NCBI GenBank assembly: GCA_023393525.1
Contig: JAEWKZ010000063.1
Coordinates: forward strand, 1 to 52,224
DNA: 52,224 nt
From: Pseudomonadota bacterium
GTDB taxonomy: Bacteria; Desulfobacterota; Desulfovibrionia; Desulfovibrionales; Desulfomicrobiaceae
Direction of reading: 5' to 3'
Part shown: positions 34,967 through 43,431 of the stretch, one piece after another
Layout of the letters: each line of letters opens with the position of its first letter
Position numbering within the stretch: position 1 is the stretch's first letter
The notes under the pieces: generated by a model
The model's database searches: none
Told to the model about the DNA's origin: nothing
What the model saw: the letters and a program-made list of their open reading frames with translations, nothing else
Position numbers and translations under genes: made by a program

Positions 34967-36324
34967 TTGTCCTCCTGTGGGGCGATCAATGCGTCGCGCA
35001 GGGCTTCGTCCAGGGTGGGGTGGGCGAAGATGTGTTCGTGCGCCGTATGCGCGGTCCAGCGATCGCGGACCATGATTTCGCTCAGGGTGACCAGATGCGA
35101 GGCCCCGTGTCCGACGGCGGTCACGCCGTGCACCACGCCGTCCACCCAGGTGATTTTGACCAGCCCTTGGGCCTGGCCGTGGGCCTGGGAGATGGGGTTT
35201 GCGCCGAGGTTTGCGCGGGAAATAGCTACGGTTTTGCCTTGGGCCGCAAGTTCGGCGGTGGTGTGCCCGGCGCGCATGACCTCGATGGAGCCGTAGATGC
35301 AGCCCGGAATGGGGCCTGGCGTGTAGGGCGCGATCGTTTCACCCAGCGCGTGCAGCACGGCGTAGCGGCCCTGATGCTCGGCCGCGTGGGCCAGCAGGGT
35401 GCGGCCGTTGACATCGCCGATGGCGTAGACGTTCGGTGTTGCCCGCAAAAAGTCGTCGGTAGTGACCCAGCCCGCGCCGGTCATGGCGACGCCTGCCTTA
35501 TCGAGCCCGAGGCCCGGAGTGTTCGGTTTGCGCCCAACCGCGACCAGAGCCTTGTCGACCCGGATTTGAGTATCGTCCTCCAGCCGCACCAGGACCGATT
35601 CGCCCTCATTGACGAGTCCGGCCACCCGTTTGCCGGTGACGATGTTCCATTTTTTGCGTTTGAGCATCCCGCTCAAGGTCTGCGCAATTTCCTCGTCCTC
35701 GGCGGGGGCGATGCGGGGGGCGGCTTCGATGATGTGGATCGCCGTGCCCAGGCGGTGCCAGAAGTCGGCCATTTCGAGGCCGATGGCCCCGGCTCCGATG
35801 ACCGCGAGACTGGCGGGCGCTTCGTCGAGGTCAAGCAGATCCGTGGAGTCGAGAATCCGCGCGTGATCGGGTTCAAGCCCAGGAAACCAGTTCGTGGACG
35901 AGCCCGTGGCTATGATGAGCGTCGTGAAGCTCAACGTCTGTTCAGTCTCGCCGGTGACACGCACCGTGTTTTTATCGACCAGGGACGCTTGACCAAGGAC
36001 CAGGGCGACCCCATGTTTCTCAAGACAGCACCCCATGGCCTTGTGGGTCGCAGCGACAAAGGCGTTTTTTCTTTTCTTGAGAGCGCCCATGTCCATCTGC
36101 ACGGACCCGCTGCACAGGCGCAGGCGCGACTGGGCGTGCAGGCCCTCCAGGTGGGCGGTGGCTCCGAGGTAGAGTTTGGTGGGGATGCATCCCCAGTTGA
36201 GGCAGGTCCCGCCGAGGTTTTGCCTCTCGATGAGGGCGACCGTTTTTCCTCTTTGACTGGCGAGCAGAGCTGCGGCATAACCGCCCGGTCCCGCTCCTAT
36301 GACAATGATGTCAAAATGGCTCAT
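34963..36324 (-). CDS. lpdA: Dihydrolipoyl dehydrogenase-like flavoprotein
   Basis: 453 aa class I pyridine nucleotide-disulfide oxidoreductase. FAD-binding VIGAGPGGYAAALLASQRG, redox disulfide GGTCLNWGCIPTK, NAD-binding VIGAGAIGLEMADFW, second FAD contact VYAIGDVNGRTLLAH, and the C-terminal HEHIFAHPTLDEAL with the catalytic His-Glu pair. It oxidises dihydrolipoamide to lipoamide with NAD. No lipoate-dependent E1/E2 or glycine cleavage genes are nearby, so its partner complex is elsewhere. Start taken at the ATG at 36324 just before the Rossmann strand, with only weak GGGA upstream; a start 11 codons earlier is possible. Confidence 0.88.
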   Translation of the reverse strand: MSHFDIIVIGAGPGGYAAALLASQRGKTVALIERQNLGGTCLNWGCIPTKLYLGATAHLEGLHAQSRLRLCSGSVQMDMGALKKRKNAFVAATHKAMGCCLEKHGVALVLGQASLVDKNTVRVTGETEQTLSFTTLIIATGSSTNWFPGLEPDHARILDSTDLLDLDEAPASLAVIGAGAIGLEMADFWHRLGTAIHIIEAAPRIAPAEDEEIAQTLSGMLKRKKWNIVTGKRVAGLVNEGESVLVRLEDDTQIRVDKALVAVGRKPNTPGLGLDKAGVAMTGAGWVTTDDFLRATPNVYAIGDVNGRTLLAHAAEHQGRYAVLHALGETIAPYTPGPIPGCIYGSIEVMRAGHTTAELAAQGKTVAISRANLGANPISQAHGQAQGLVKITWVDGVVHGVTAVGHGASHLVTLSEIMVRDRWTAHTAHEHIFAHPTLDEALRDALIAPQEDK

Positions 36325-36549
36325 GTGAATTCCCGTGTGGCTGAAATGAAGGGACACGCAAACAAGAAAGTTTACTCGGAAGCAGGGTGGAACTCAACCC
36401 TTGGCGCGGCCCCATGGGCGGGGCCAAAATCGGACGACCGCGTGGCCTTTTTGCCCGCCAGGGCGGGGCGGTCGTGAATGGAATACCAAAATACTCGGAT
36501 TTGCACGTTGCACCCCCTCCCGTCGAGGTAAAGGGGGCATGGAGATAGA

Positions 36550-37326
36550 ATGCAGGAGAACGCGAACGCTCAGAGCAAGGTGAAACGAAAAGGAGTCGCC
36601 TCGCTTTTTGACGATTACGAGATCAAGGACCTCTTTCGCCGCTACGTCCAGCTGCTGATCGTGGTCGAAGTGCTTATTTTTCTGGTGTGCTGGGTGTACC
36701 AACTGGGTATCGACGAGGTCGCCGTGACGGGCAAGCCCGTGGATGTGCCCTTTCCGTGGCGGGCGTATTTTCTGGTGTCCTTTTCGGCGCCGGTGGCCGT
36801 GACTTTTCTGGTCGGGATCGTGGTCGTGGCCTTCAATTCCTTTTTGTACGGACAGAAAGGACGCCCAGTCTTCAAGGAAAACCAGGGTGACGGCTTTGCG
36901 GGCAAGGTTGCCCGGGCCGCCAATTTCTGTTTTCAGCTTCCCTTCCTGTTGACGCTTCTGCTGCTGGGAGTGTTCATCGGCATCGTCTTCAATCTGGGCG
37001 TGATCATGGACTATCTGGCCCGGTTCGGAGAGGCGGCGTCCAAGGTCATCCTGATCGGCCTCGGCTGCGTGCTGCTGGCCGGAACCATTTTCGGGGTCGT
37101 GCGCATGGTTCTTAACTACAAATTGCGCAAGAAGAACATGGAGTACGATTACAAGCGCGAGGTCATGGATCGCTTGGGCATCGCCATCCTTGACGAACGG
37201 ACCATGATCGACAGCCAGGGACAGGTCGTCGGGCCGCGAAACATCGAAATATCGGGCTCCAGCCAGGACGTGTTGCCCCCGGCCGCTCCGGAAACCGTCG
37301 TGGTCGATAAGTCCGACCCCAGCTGA
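36550..37326 (+). CDS. Unknown four-TM membrane protein
   Basis: 258 aa. Four predicted TM helices at ~32-52, ~75-98, ~125-150 and ~163-188, with a soluble cytoplasmic C-terminus of ~70 residues (KLRKKNMEYDYKREVMDRLGIAILDERTMIDSQGQVVGPRNIEI). No cofactor motif or enzyme signature. The family is not recognised. It has its own terminator and so is probably a separate transcript from tmc downstream, though co-directional with it. Confidence 0.75.
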   Translation: MQENANAQSKVKRKGVASLFDDYEIKDLFRRYVQLLIVVEVLIFLVCWVYQLGIDEVAVTGKPVDVPFPWRAYFLVSFSAPVAVTFLVGIVVVAFNSFLYGQKGRPVFKENQGDGFAGKVARAANFCFQLPFLLTLLLLGVFIGIVFNLGVIMDYLARFGEAASKVILIGLGCVLLAGTIFGVVRMVLNYKLRKKNMEYDYKREVMDRLGIAILDERTMIDSQGQVVGPRNIEISGSSQDVLPPAAPETVVVDKSDPS

Positions 37327-37373
37327 ACAGTTCCCGAATCGTCACGCTAGGGAGCTTGCCTCCCTGCATAACA

Positions 37374-37396
37374 ACCCGGTTTTGCCGGGTTTTTTT
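37374..37396 (+). terminator. Rho-independent terminator
   Basis: ACCCGG (37374-37379), loop TTTTG, CCGGGT (37385-37390), followed by a T-run to 37396. It closes the unknown membrane protein gene. Confidence 0.85.
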
Positions 37397-37665
37397 GCGT
37401 CGTGCGGAATGGGGCCGGGCCTGTCGACGACGCATTTCCGGTTGCCCTTCCGGCGCACTGCTTTTCTGTGAAATTGCGAGACATCGCTTCCATCTGCATC
37501 AATTTCTGAAATGTAGTGGGATGTTATCACTTTTTTCGTAAAGCGTAGTAAAAAGGTCCGAATTATTTTGTCGACTTATTGGGTCTGAATTGAAAATGAT
37601 ATTTACACATCGTCATTTCTAGGCTAGCCGGTTTGCAAGAAAATTCAGCTAATAAAGTTAGTCTG

Positions 37666-37680
37666 TGGCATGGTTTCAGC
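37666..37680 (+). promoter_or_regulatory. Possible sigma54-type promoter of tmc
   Basis: TGGCATGGTTTCAGC keeps the invariant GG-N10-GC and a near-perfect -24 box (TGGCAT). The -12 box is weak (TCAGC instead of TTTGC). Transcription would start near 37692, ~80 bases before tmcD. Confidence 0.35.
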
Positions 37681-37774
37681 GCGTTGCCGACTTGGATTGT
37701 TCCTCTGCGTCCACACAGTGAAATCATGTGCATGAGAAGCTTTTTGCGTAACCTAGTTGGTAAGGAGGGCGTGT

Positions 37775-39037
37775 ATGAGTGAGTATTCTGCCTGGGATTG
37801 GGGCATAGGCTCCAGAACCGTGGCCGACCTGTCCGAATGTGACTGCGATGTTGAATGGCGCGAGGAAAACCAGGCCAGCCCCGATGGGGAACAGGTGGCG
37901 GCCGTGGTCAAGACCGGAGAAGGGGAGTTCGGCGTGTGCGTCAACAACACATGCTGGGAGCCGCGATACGAACGCATCTGGTATCTGCGCTATTCTCCGG
38001 ACGGACGCCTGGCCGGCCTGGCCTGCGACGGCGACTGGACCATGTGCGTGGATGGCGAACCGTGGGAAGAAACCTACGGGTTCCTGTTCAACACCTTGTT
38101 TTCCAAGGATGGCTCGACCATCGCCTGTTGCGTCGCCGATTCCATGACCTACGGCATGGTGATCGAGGGCGTTGCCTGGGAAAATCTGTATGCCAACGCC
38201 AACAATTTTGAGCTCAGCGCCGACGGCAAACGCAGCGCGGCCGTGGTTCAGACCATCCCTCTGGGACAGGCCGAAGTCTTCAAGTTCAAGGAAGGCATCT
38301 ACTCCGTCGCGGTGGATGGGGAAGCCTGGGACGTCAACTTCGTCAACGTCTGGACTCCCCGCTTCAATGCCGACAACACCTCCGTCGCGGCCCAGATCCG
38401 CCGCACGCTTTTCGACTACACCATCGTGGTGGATGGAAAGCCGTGGGCGGAGAGCTTCAACCAGGTCTGGGAGCCGCTCTTCCACCCCAAGAAAAACTCC
38501 GTCGCCGCCCCGGTGCGCCTGTCCGGCAAATGGGGCATGGCACTGGACGGCAAGATCATCTGGCAGCCGACCTTTTTCCAGGTTTGGCAGCAGCAGTTCA
38601 GTCCCTCCGGCGACAAGCTCGCGGCCATCGTCTGTCCCAAGTACGGACGCTGGACCCTGGCTGTGGACGGAAATCCCTGGAACACCACCTTTGGCGACAT
38701 GGTCATGGACATGACCTTCAGCCCCGACGGAAAGCGTCTTGCCGCCCTAGGCAAGCAGGATGGCAAGTGGACCGTCTTTGCCGACGACAAACCCTGGAAC
38801 GCCCAGTACGACATGTGCTATGCGCCGATTTTTTCGCCGGACGGCAGGCATGTGGCCGCACGGGTCGAAAAGAAGGGTCGCTTCACCATCGCGGTGGATG
38901 GCAAGGAATATGGCCAGGGCTTCGACCAATGCTTTGATCCGACCTTCAGCCCCGATGGAAGCCGGATTCTGATCCGCGCCATCGTGGACGGAAAGTATCA
39001 AAGAATTGTCGAGGAAATCGGAAAAATCATCAAATAA
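37775..39037 (+). CDS. tmcD: Tmc complex subunit D, Trp-rich propeller protein
   Basis: 420 aa soluble protein built from about eight repeats of ~45 residues with the pattern FSPDGxxxAAxVxxxGxWxxxVDGxPW (e.g. FSPDGKRLAALGKQDGKWTVFADDKPW). It should form a beta-propeller and is very rich in Trp. It has no signal peptide, so is cytoplasmic. A Trp-rich protein of this kind is encoded with tmcABC in Desulfovibrio and called TmcD; its role there is not established. ATG at 37775 with AAGGAGG upstream. It is the first gene here, followed 11 bases later by tmcC. Confidence 0.85.
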   Translation: MSEYSAWDWGIGSRTVADLSECDCDVEWREENQASPDGEQVAAVVKTGEGEFGVCVNNTCWEPRYERIWYLRYSPDGRLAGLACDGDWTMCVDGEPWEETYGFLFNTLFSKDGSTIACCVADSMTYGMVIEGVAWENLYANANNFELSADGKRSAAVVQTIPLGQAEVFKFKEGIYSVAVDGEAWDVNFVNVWTPRFNADNTSVAAQIRRTLFDYTIVVDGKPWAESFNQVWEPLFHPKKNSVAAPVRLSGKWGMALDGKIIWQPTFFQVWQQQFSPSGDKLAAIVCPKYGRWTLAVDGNPWNTTFGDMVMDMTFSPDGKRLAALGKQDGKWTVFADDKPWNAQYDMCYAPIFSPDGRHVAARVEKKGRFTIAVDGKEYGQGFDQCFDPTFSPDGSRILIRAIVDGKYQRIVEEIGKIIK

Positions 39038-39048
39038 GGAGGCTGGAC

Positions 39049-39708
39049 ATGCAGGATGTCTATTTGTTGGTATCTGGCCCCCTGGCTTGGGCTGCATGGA
39101 CAATTTTCGTGCTCGGATCGATATACAAGATTTGGTCGACCCTGAGCACGGCGAAAAAGAAAGATCAGGTTCTGCTCAATTACGTGTCGCTCAGATATGG
39201 ACTCCGCTCCATCATCAACTGGTCGATTCCTTTCAATACGGTGAATATGCGGCTCAACCCGATATTCACCGGTGTCGCTTTTTTCTTTCACATCGCATTT
39301 TTTGCGCTGCTCATCTTCGTGTCCGCGCATCAGATCATGATCGAGGAAGGGTTCGGCATAGGCTGGTTCACCATCCCCGATGCCGTGGCCGACATTCTGG
39401 CTTTCGCGGTCATCGGCGCGTGCGTCTTCTTTGCCGTGCGCCGGGTCATCCGTCCGGAAGTGAGCTACGTCACCGACTGGACGGATTTCGCCCTGCTCTC
39501 CCTCGTGGCGGCCCCCTTTGTGACGGGAGTCTTGGCCTACCATCAGCTTGGCGACTACATGACCATGGTCGTGCTGCACATGCTGTCGGCAGAGCTTTTG
39601 CTCGTGGCCATTCCCTTCACGCGTCTGAGTCATATGCTCCTGGCTCCCTTGACCAGGGCATATATCGGATCTGAATTCGGCATGGTGCGCCACGTCAAGG
39701 ATTGGTAA
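39049..39708 (+). CDS. tmcC: Tmc complex subunit C, membrane cytochrome b-type subunit
   Basis: 219 aa with five predicted TM helices. It resembles the membrane gamma subunits of nitrate reductase/HdrE type, with His residues in helices (FFFHIAFFALL, VSAHQIMI, LAYHQLGDYMTMVVLHML) suited to heme b. It is homologous in layout to HmcE at 45866 (both begin with xGPLxWxA and end near FTxLxH). It anchors TmcB and probably exchanges electrons with menaquinone. AGGAGG lies 7 bases before the ATG. Confidence 0.88.
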   Translation: MQDVYLLVSGPLAWAAWTIFVLGSIYKIWSTLSTAKKKDQVLLNYVSLRYGLRSIINWSIPFNTVNMRLNPIFTGVAFFFHIAFFALLIFVSAHQIMIEEGFGIGWFTIPDAVADILAFAVIGACVFFAVRRVIRPEVSYVTDWTDFALLSLVAAPFVTGVLAYHQLGDYMTMVVLHMLSAELLLVAIPFTRLSHMLLAPLTRAYIGSEFGMVRHVKDW

Positions 39709-39723
39709 AAAGAGGAGAACGCT

Positions 39724-41040
39724 ATGAACGAACGCGTCTGGATAAAGGACGAAGGTGTTGAACGGGGTGCTGAAAAGCTGACCCCGGAGAGGATCGAGAA
39801 GACGATCAATGCGGTTTTCGACAACGAAGCCGGGGCGCGCCTCAAGGCTTATGTCGAGACCTGTGCCCATTGCGGTTTGTGTTCGGATGCCTGTCATTTT
39901 TTCCTGTCCCGGGATCGCGATCCGCGCTTTTCCCCGGTGGGCAAGGTCAAGCAGACCATTTGGGAGATGCTCGACAAGAAGGGCAAGGTTTCCGCCGAGT
40001 TCATGAAACAGGCCATTCAGGTCGCCCAGACCGAGTGCAACATGTGCCGCCGTTGCGTGCAGTATTGCCCCTTCGGTATCGACATCGCCTACATGATGTC
40101 CCTGGTGCGCCGCATCGGCCACAAATTGGAGATCACGCCCCTCTACATTCAGGATACGGCGCATTCCCATGCCGCCACCATGAATCAGATGTGGGTCAAG
40201 GATGACGAATGGATCGACGCCCTGATCTGGCAGGAAGACGAGTTGCGCGAGGAATTGCCGAGCGCGCGCATCCCGCTGGAAAAGGAGGGCGCGGAGATCA
40301 TGTACTCGGTCATCGGGCCGGAGCCCAAATTCCGTACCCAGCTCATCTATCAGGCCGCGGCCATCATGAACGAGGCCGGCTGCGACTGGACCATGCCCGC
40401 GACTCCCGGTTGGGACAACTCCGACATGGCCATGTACACCGGCGATTCGGAAATGATGGGGCGCTTGAAGAGGATGCACTTCGACACCGCGGCCAGGCTG
40501 CGGGTCAAGAAGATCGTCATGGGCGAATGCGGTCACGCCTTCCGTTCCGTCTACGATACGGGCAACCGTGTCCTGGGATGGCAGATGCCCCCCATTCAGG
40601 TTGTCCATGCGCTGGAATTCTATTGGGATCTTTTGAATGAAGGCAAGATCAGGGTCACGAAGAAATTCGAGGAGCCCGTGACGTTCCATGATCCGTGCAA
40701 CGTCGTGCGCGGTCGCGGACTGCACGAGAAAGCCCGCGAAGTTGTGAGGGCTTTCTGTCCCAACTTCATCGAAATGACTCCCAACAAAGAGCATAACTAC
40801 TGCTGCGCCGCCGGCGGCGGTGTCATCAACTGCGGTCCGCCATACAAGAACGCTCGCGTGGAGAGCAACAGGGTCAAGGCTGAGCAGTTACAGAATACCG
40901 GCGTCAAGGTCTGTATCGCTCCATGTCACAACTGTCATGGTGGTCTTGAAGATATCATCCACAAGTACAAGCTGGGCATCGAGCTCAAGTTCCTTGGGGA
41001 AATTATCTATGATTGCATGGAAAAACCAAATGCTGTCTAG
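39724..41040 (+). CDS. tmcB: Tmc complex subunit B, HdrD-like iron-sulfur protein
   Basis: 438 aa cytoplasmic protein. Two [4Fe-4S] ferredoxin motifs, CAHCGLCSDAC (~46-56) and CNMCRRCVQYCP (~103-113). A C-terminal CCG domain as in heterodisulfide reductase HdrD has DPCNVVRG, NYCCAAGGG and CIAPCHNCHGG. It is paralogous to HmcF. In characterised Desulfovibrio Tmc this subunit carries electrons to a cytoplasmic partner, possibly in sulfate reduction. GAGGAG precedes the ATG. Confidence 0.9.
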   Translation: MNERVWIKDEGVERGAEKLTPERIEKTINAVFDNEAGARLKAYVETCAHCGLCSDACHFFLSRDRDPRFSPVGKVKQTIWEMLDKKGKVSAEFMKQAIQVAQTECNMCRRCVQYCPFGIDIAYMMSLVRRIGHKLEITPLYIQDTAHSHAATMNQMWVKDDEWIDALIWQEDELREELPSARIPLEKEGAEIMYSVIGPEPKFRTQLIYQAAAIMNEAGCDWTMPATPGWDNSDMAMYTGDSEMMGRLKRMHFDTAARLRVKKIVMGECGHAFRSVYDTGNRVLGWQMPPIQVVHALEFYWDLLNEGKIRVTKKFEEPVTFHDPCNVVRGRGLHEKAREVVRAFCPNFIEMTPNKEHNYCCAAGGGVINCGPPYKNARVESNRVKAEQLQNTGVKVCIAPCHNCHGGLEDIIHKYKLGIELKFLGEIIYDCMEKPNAV

Positions 41041-41049
41041 GGGTGAGCA

Positions 41050-41439
41050 ATGAGACATATACTATACAGATACTTCATTTTCTGCTCTGTCGTGCTCTGC
41101 GTCACGTTTTGCAGTATTTCGGCTTTTTCCCAGGACGACACCTATTTGAAGGTTGACGCTTTCGGAACGCTGGAACGTCCGATAAGCGCATTCGATCATG
41201 ACGAGCACAATGAAAAGGCCGCCTTGGAAGACTGCTCCGTTTGCCATCATGTCTACGCGGATGGAAAACTCGTCGAAGGCGAAAGCTCCGAGGACCAGGC
41301 CTGCGCCGACTGCCACACGCTGGAGCCGCAAGGGTCCCAGCCGGGACTGATGATGGCCTATCACAAGCAGTGCAAAAGCTGTCACGTTGAATCAAAGAAA
41401 GGACCCGTCGCCTGCGGCGAATGCCATGTGAAGAAATAA
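41050..41439 (+). CDS. tmcA: Tmc complex subunit A, type II tetraheme cytochrome c3
   Basis: 129 aa with a signal peptide (~1-27, cleavage near SAFS/QDD) and four CxxCH heme-binding motifs: CSVCHH, CADCH, CKSCH, CGECH. The spacing and the His-rich N-terminal part (FDHDEHNEKAALEDC) fit type II cytochrome c3. It is periplasmic and takes electrons from type I c3/hydrogenase, passing them into the Tmc membrane subunits. It is the last gene of tmcDCBA, with a terminator after it. Confidence 0.92.
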   Translation: MRHILYRYFIFCSVVLCVTFCSISAFSQDDTYLKVDAFGTLERPISAFDHDEHNEKAALEDCSVCHHVYADGKLVEGESSEDQACADCHTLEPQGSQPGLMMAYHKQCKSCHVESKKGPVACGECHVKK

Positions 41440-41467
41440 GTTTTTTTCGCATTGCGGTTATTTTGAG

Positions 41468-41497
41468 CCGGCCCTCATTTGGGGGCCGGTTTTTTTT
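41468..41497 (+). terminator. Terminator of the tmc operon
   Basis: CCGGCCC (41468-41474) pairs with GGGCCGG (41483-41489) across TCATTTGG, followed by a run of eight T. It separates tmc from hmc transcription. Confidence 0.88.
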
Positions 41498-41645
41498 CGC
41501 ATTTTTTTTCCGAATTTCCCGTCGACGTTCCTTTGCATAAAAATCAACAAAAACAGGTGGAAAGCCACGGCGATCAGAGCCGCCGCCCGGCGAAAAGTCA
41601 CGGTTGTCCGTGATTTCAGTTAATTGTGAAAAATTGGACTAGCTC

Positions 41646-41704
41646 TTGACGCAATTCTTGATATTCTATACCTCCGGGGTCGGAATAAATCATACCTGAC
41701 AGGT
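41646..41704 (+). promoter_or_regulatory. Candidate hmc promoter with palindromic operator
   Basis: TTGACG (41646-41651) and TATACC (41667-41672) are separated by 15 bases, slightly short. Downstream of the expected start lies ACCTG-A-CAGGT (41694-41704), a perfect palindrome suited to a repressor. A second one, TCACGG-TTGT-CCGTGA, lies at 41598-41613. Either could be the site of the Rrf2-type regulator encoded at the end of the operon. Confidence 0.4.
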
Positions 41705-41852
41705 CTGCTTAATCTCGATTTTTTTGGTTGGATTTAGTGAGCGGCGCCTGGGGGCTGATTGACGTTCCGAGGAAGGTGCTGGGGGGCGCAGCCTCCGGGC
41801 TTGGGAGGTTTCCGGAATTTTCCGGAGCGGATTTCAACAAAGGAATTTTCAC

Positions 41853-43397
41853 ATGGAGAAGGGAAGACCAATGCTGCGATGGGTTGGAATCCTGTGCGTA
41901 AGCATGGCTGTGGCTGGATTCGGTCTGAACGCTCTTGGGGGAAAACAGGAATCGATCGAAACGAAAACGATGGGCGCGGATCTCATATCCATCGATACGC
42001 TCAAAAAGTTCGGCGATCTTGACTATCCTGTGGTCCGGTTCGAGCACGACAAGCACACCAAGGCTGTCGAGGGGAAGTGCGAATCCTGCCACACGGTGAC
42101 CGGCAACACGGTCACGGCCAAGTTCAAGCGTCAGGAAGATACGAATGCCGCGGAAATCAAGGCGATTTATCACGATAACTGTATCGCGTGTCACACCGAC
42201 ACGACCAAGGCCGGAAAGAAGAGCGGCCCTGGCAGCGAACAGTGCCGTACCTGTCACTCCGGGCCTGTCGAATCCTCCCGGACGCTGATTTCTTTCGACA
42301 AATCCCTGCATTACCGTCATGCGTCCTCGAAGATGGTGCTCCCTGCCCCTGGGCAGCAGGAGAACTGTTCCAAATGCCATACCCAGGACAAGCCTGAAGC
42401 GCGCAATCTCGCTTTTGCCGAGAACAAGGACCAGGCCCACGAGAAGTGCCTTTCCTGCCACATGGAGATCGGCAAGGCCCAGCAGCCGACAGGTCCCGTT
42501 GAATGCGCAGGCTGTCATGACGCCACGGTGCGCGCCGGGTTCAAGAAGGTCGCGGACGTGCCCAGGCTCGACGCCGGGCAGACCGACTTCGCCCTGCTCA
42601 TGGGTACTCCGTCCAAGGACGCCGCCGAGCCCAAGCTGGTCAGCGCGGTACCCTTCAATCACAAGCTGCATGAGGACAAGAACGAGAACTGTTCGGTCTG
42701 TCACCACAATGCATCTTCCAAGGGCGTGATCGCCTGTTCGCAGTGCCATACGTCCATGGGCAAGGAAGAGGGCGCTTTCATCACGACCGAGCAGGCCATG
42801 CACCGCGTGACCTCCCAGGCCAGCTGCGTGGGCTGTCACGCCCAGGCGCAGGCCAAGCCCGAGTGCGCCGGTTGCCATACCTTCATGGGCCGCACCGGCA
42901 CGAACACCGACGCCAGCTGCGCCAAATGCCATGTCGAGATCAACGCCGCGCCCGAGCTGCTTGAAAGCAGGGACGCCCGCAACAACACCGCAGCCATGCT
43001 CATGAACGTCCGCGTCAAGACCGATCCGGAAATCAAGGTGAACGAGATTCCGGAGATCGTCGAAATCGGCGTTCTGGCCAACGAATACCAGGCCAGCAAG
43101 TTCCCGCATCGCAAGATCGTACAGAAGATCATGGACGGCATGAAGGACAGCTCCATGGCGGCGTACTTCCACTCCGATCCCAACGCCGTCTGTTCCGGGT
43201 GCCACCACAACAGCCCCGCGTCGGCCAATCCTCCCAAGTGCGTCAGCTGTCACGGCAAGGTCGCGGATTGGAAGGATGGCGCCAAGCCGGATCTGAAGAC
43301 CGCCTATCACCAGCAATGCATCGGTTGTCATAGCGAAATGGGCATCCAGAAGCCGGCGGCCACCGCCTGCGCGGAATGTCATGCCGTAAAGCAATAA
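41853..43397 (+). CDS. hmcA: High-molecular-weight multiheme cytochrome c HmcA
   Basis: 514 aa, signal peptide (~7-30), periplasmic. Fifteen CxxCH motifs can be counted, in c3-like groups: CESCH, CIACH, CRTCH; CSKCH, CLSCH, CAGCH; CSVCH, CSQCH, CVGCH, CAGCH, CAKCH; CSGCH, CVSCH, CIGCH, CAECH. The Desulfovibrio vulgaris HmcA is known to have sixteen hemes in ~545 residues, so this copy seems one heme shorter. It accepts electrons from cytochrome c3/hydrogenases and passes them to HmcB-F. Start at 41853 (AAAGGA upstream); an ATG at 41871 with AAGGGA is an equally good alternative. Confidence 0.93.
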   Translation: MEKGRPMLRWVGILCVSMAVAGFGLNALGGKQESIETKTMGADLISIDTLKKFGDLDYPVVRFEHDKHTKAVEGKCESCHTVTGNTVTAKFKRQEDTNAAEIKAIYHDNCIACHTDTTKAGKKSGPGSEQCRTCHSGPVESSRTLISFDKSLHYRHASSKMVLPAPGQQENCSKCHTQDKPEARNLAFAENKDQAHEKCLSCHMEIGKAQQPTGPVECAGCHDATVRAGFKKVADVPRLDAGQTDFALLMGTPSKDAAEPKLVSAVPFNHKLHEDKNENCSVCHHNASSKGVIACSQCHTSMGKEEGAFITTEQAMHRVTSQASCVGCHAQAQAKPECAGCHTFMGRTGTNTDASCAKCHVEINAAPELLESRDARNNTAAMLMNVRVKTDPEIKVNEIPEIVEIGVLANEYQASKFPHRKIVQKIMDGMKDSSMAAYFHSDPNAVCSGCHHNSPASANPPKCVSCHGKVADWKDGAKPDLKTAYHQQCIGCHSEMGIQKPAATACAECHAVKQ

Positions 43398-43431
43398 CCT
43401 GCCCGGAAGGTCGCAATAACGAGGAGCTACT

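Larger units (their letters stand above)
37327..37774. other. Intergenic region upstream of tmc
   Basis: Holds the terminator of the preceding gene (37374-37396), then an AT-rich stretch (about 37500-37660), and a weak sigma54-like element at 37666-37680. The AAGGAGG of tmcD lies at the end. No gene or RNA recognised in the remainder. Confidence 0.6.
41440..41852. other. Intergenic region upstream of hmc
   Basis: Contains the tmc terminator, two palindromes (41598-41613 and 41694-41704), a sigma70-like promoter (41646-41672) and, in the leader, the perfect hairpin TCCGGAA-TT-TTCCGGA near 41812-41827. A long leader of ~170 bases precedes hmcA. No gene seen. Confidence 0.6.

Noticed and set aside
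38998..40794. 598-codon minus-strand frame opposite tmcC/tmcB
   Set aside because: Shadow of two clear genes; no ribosome site or domain.
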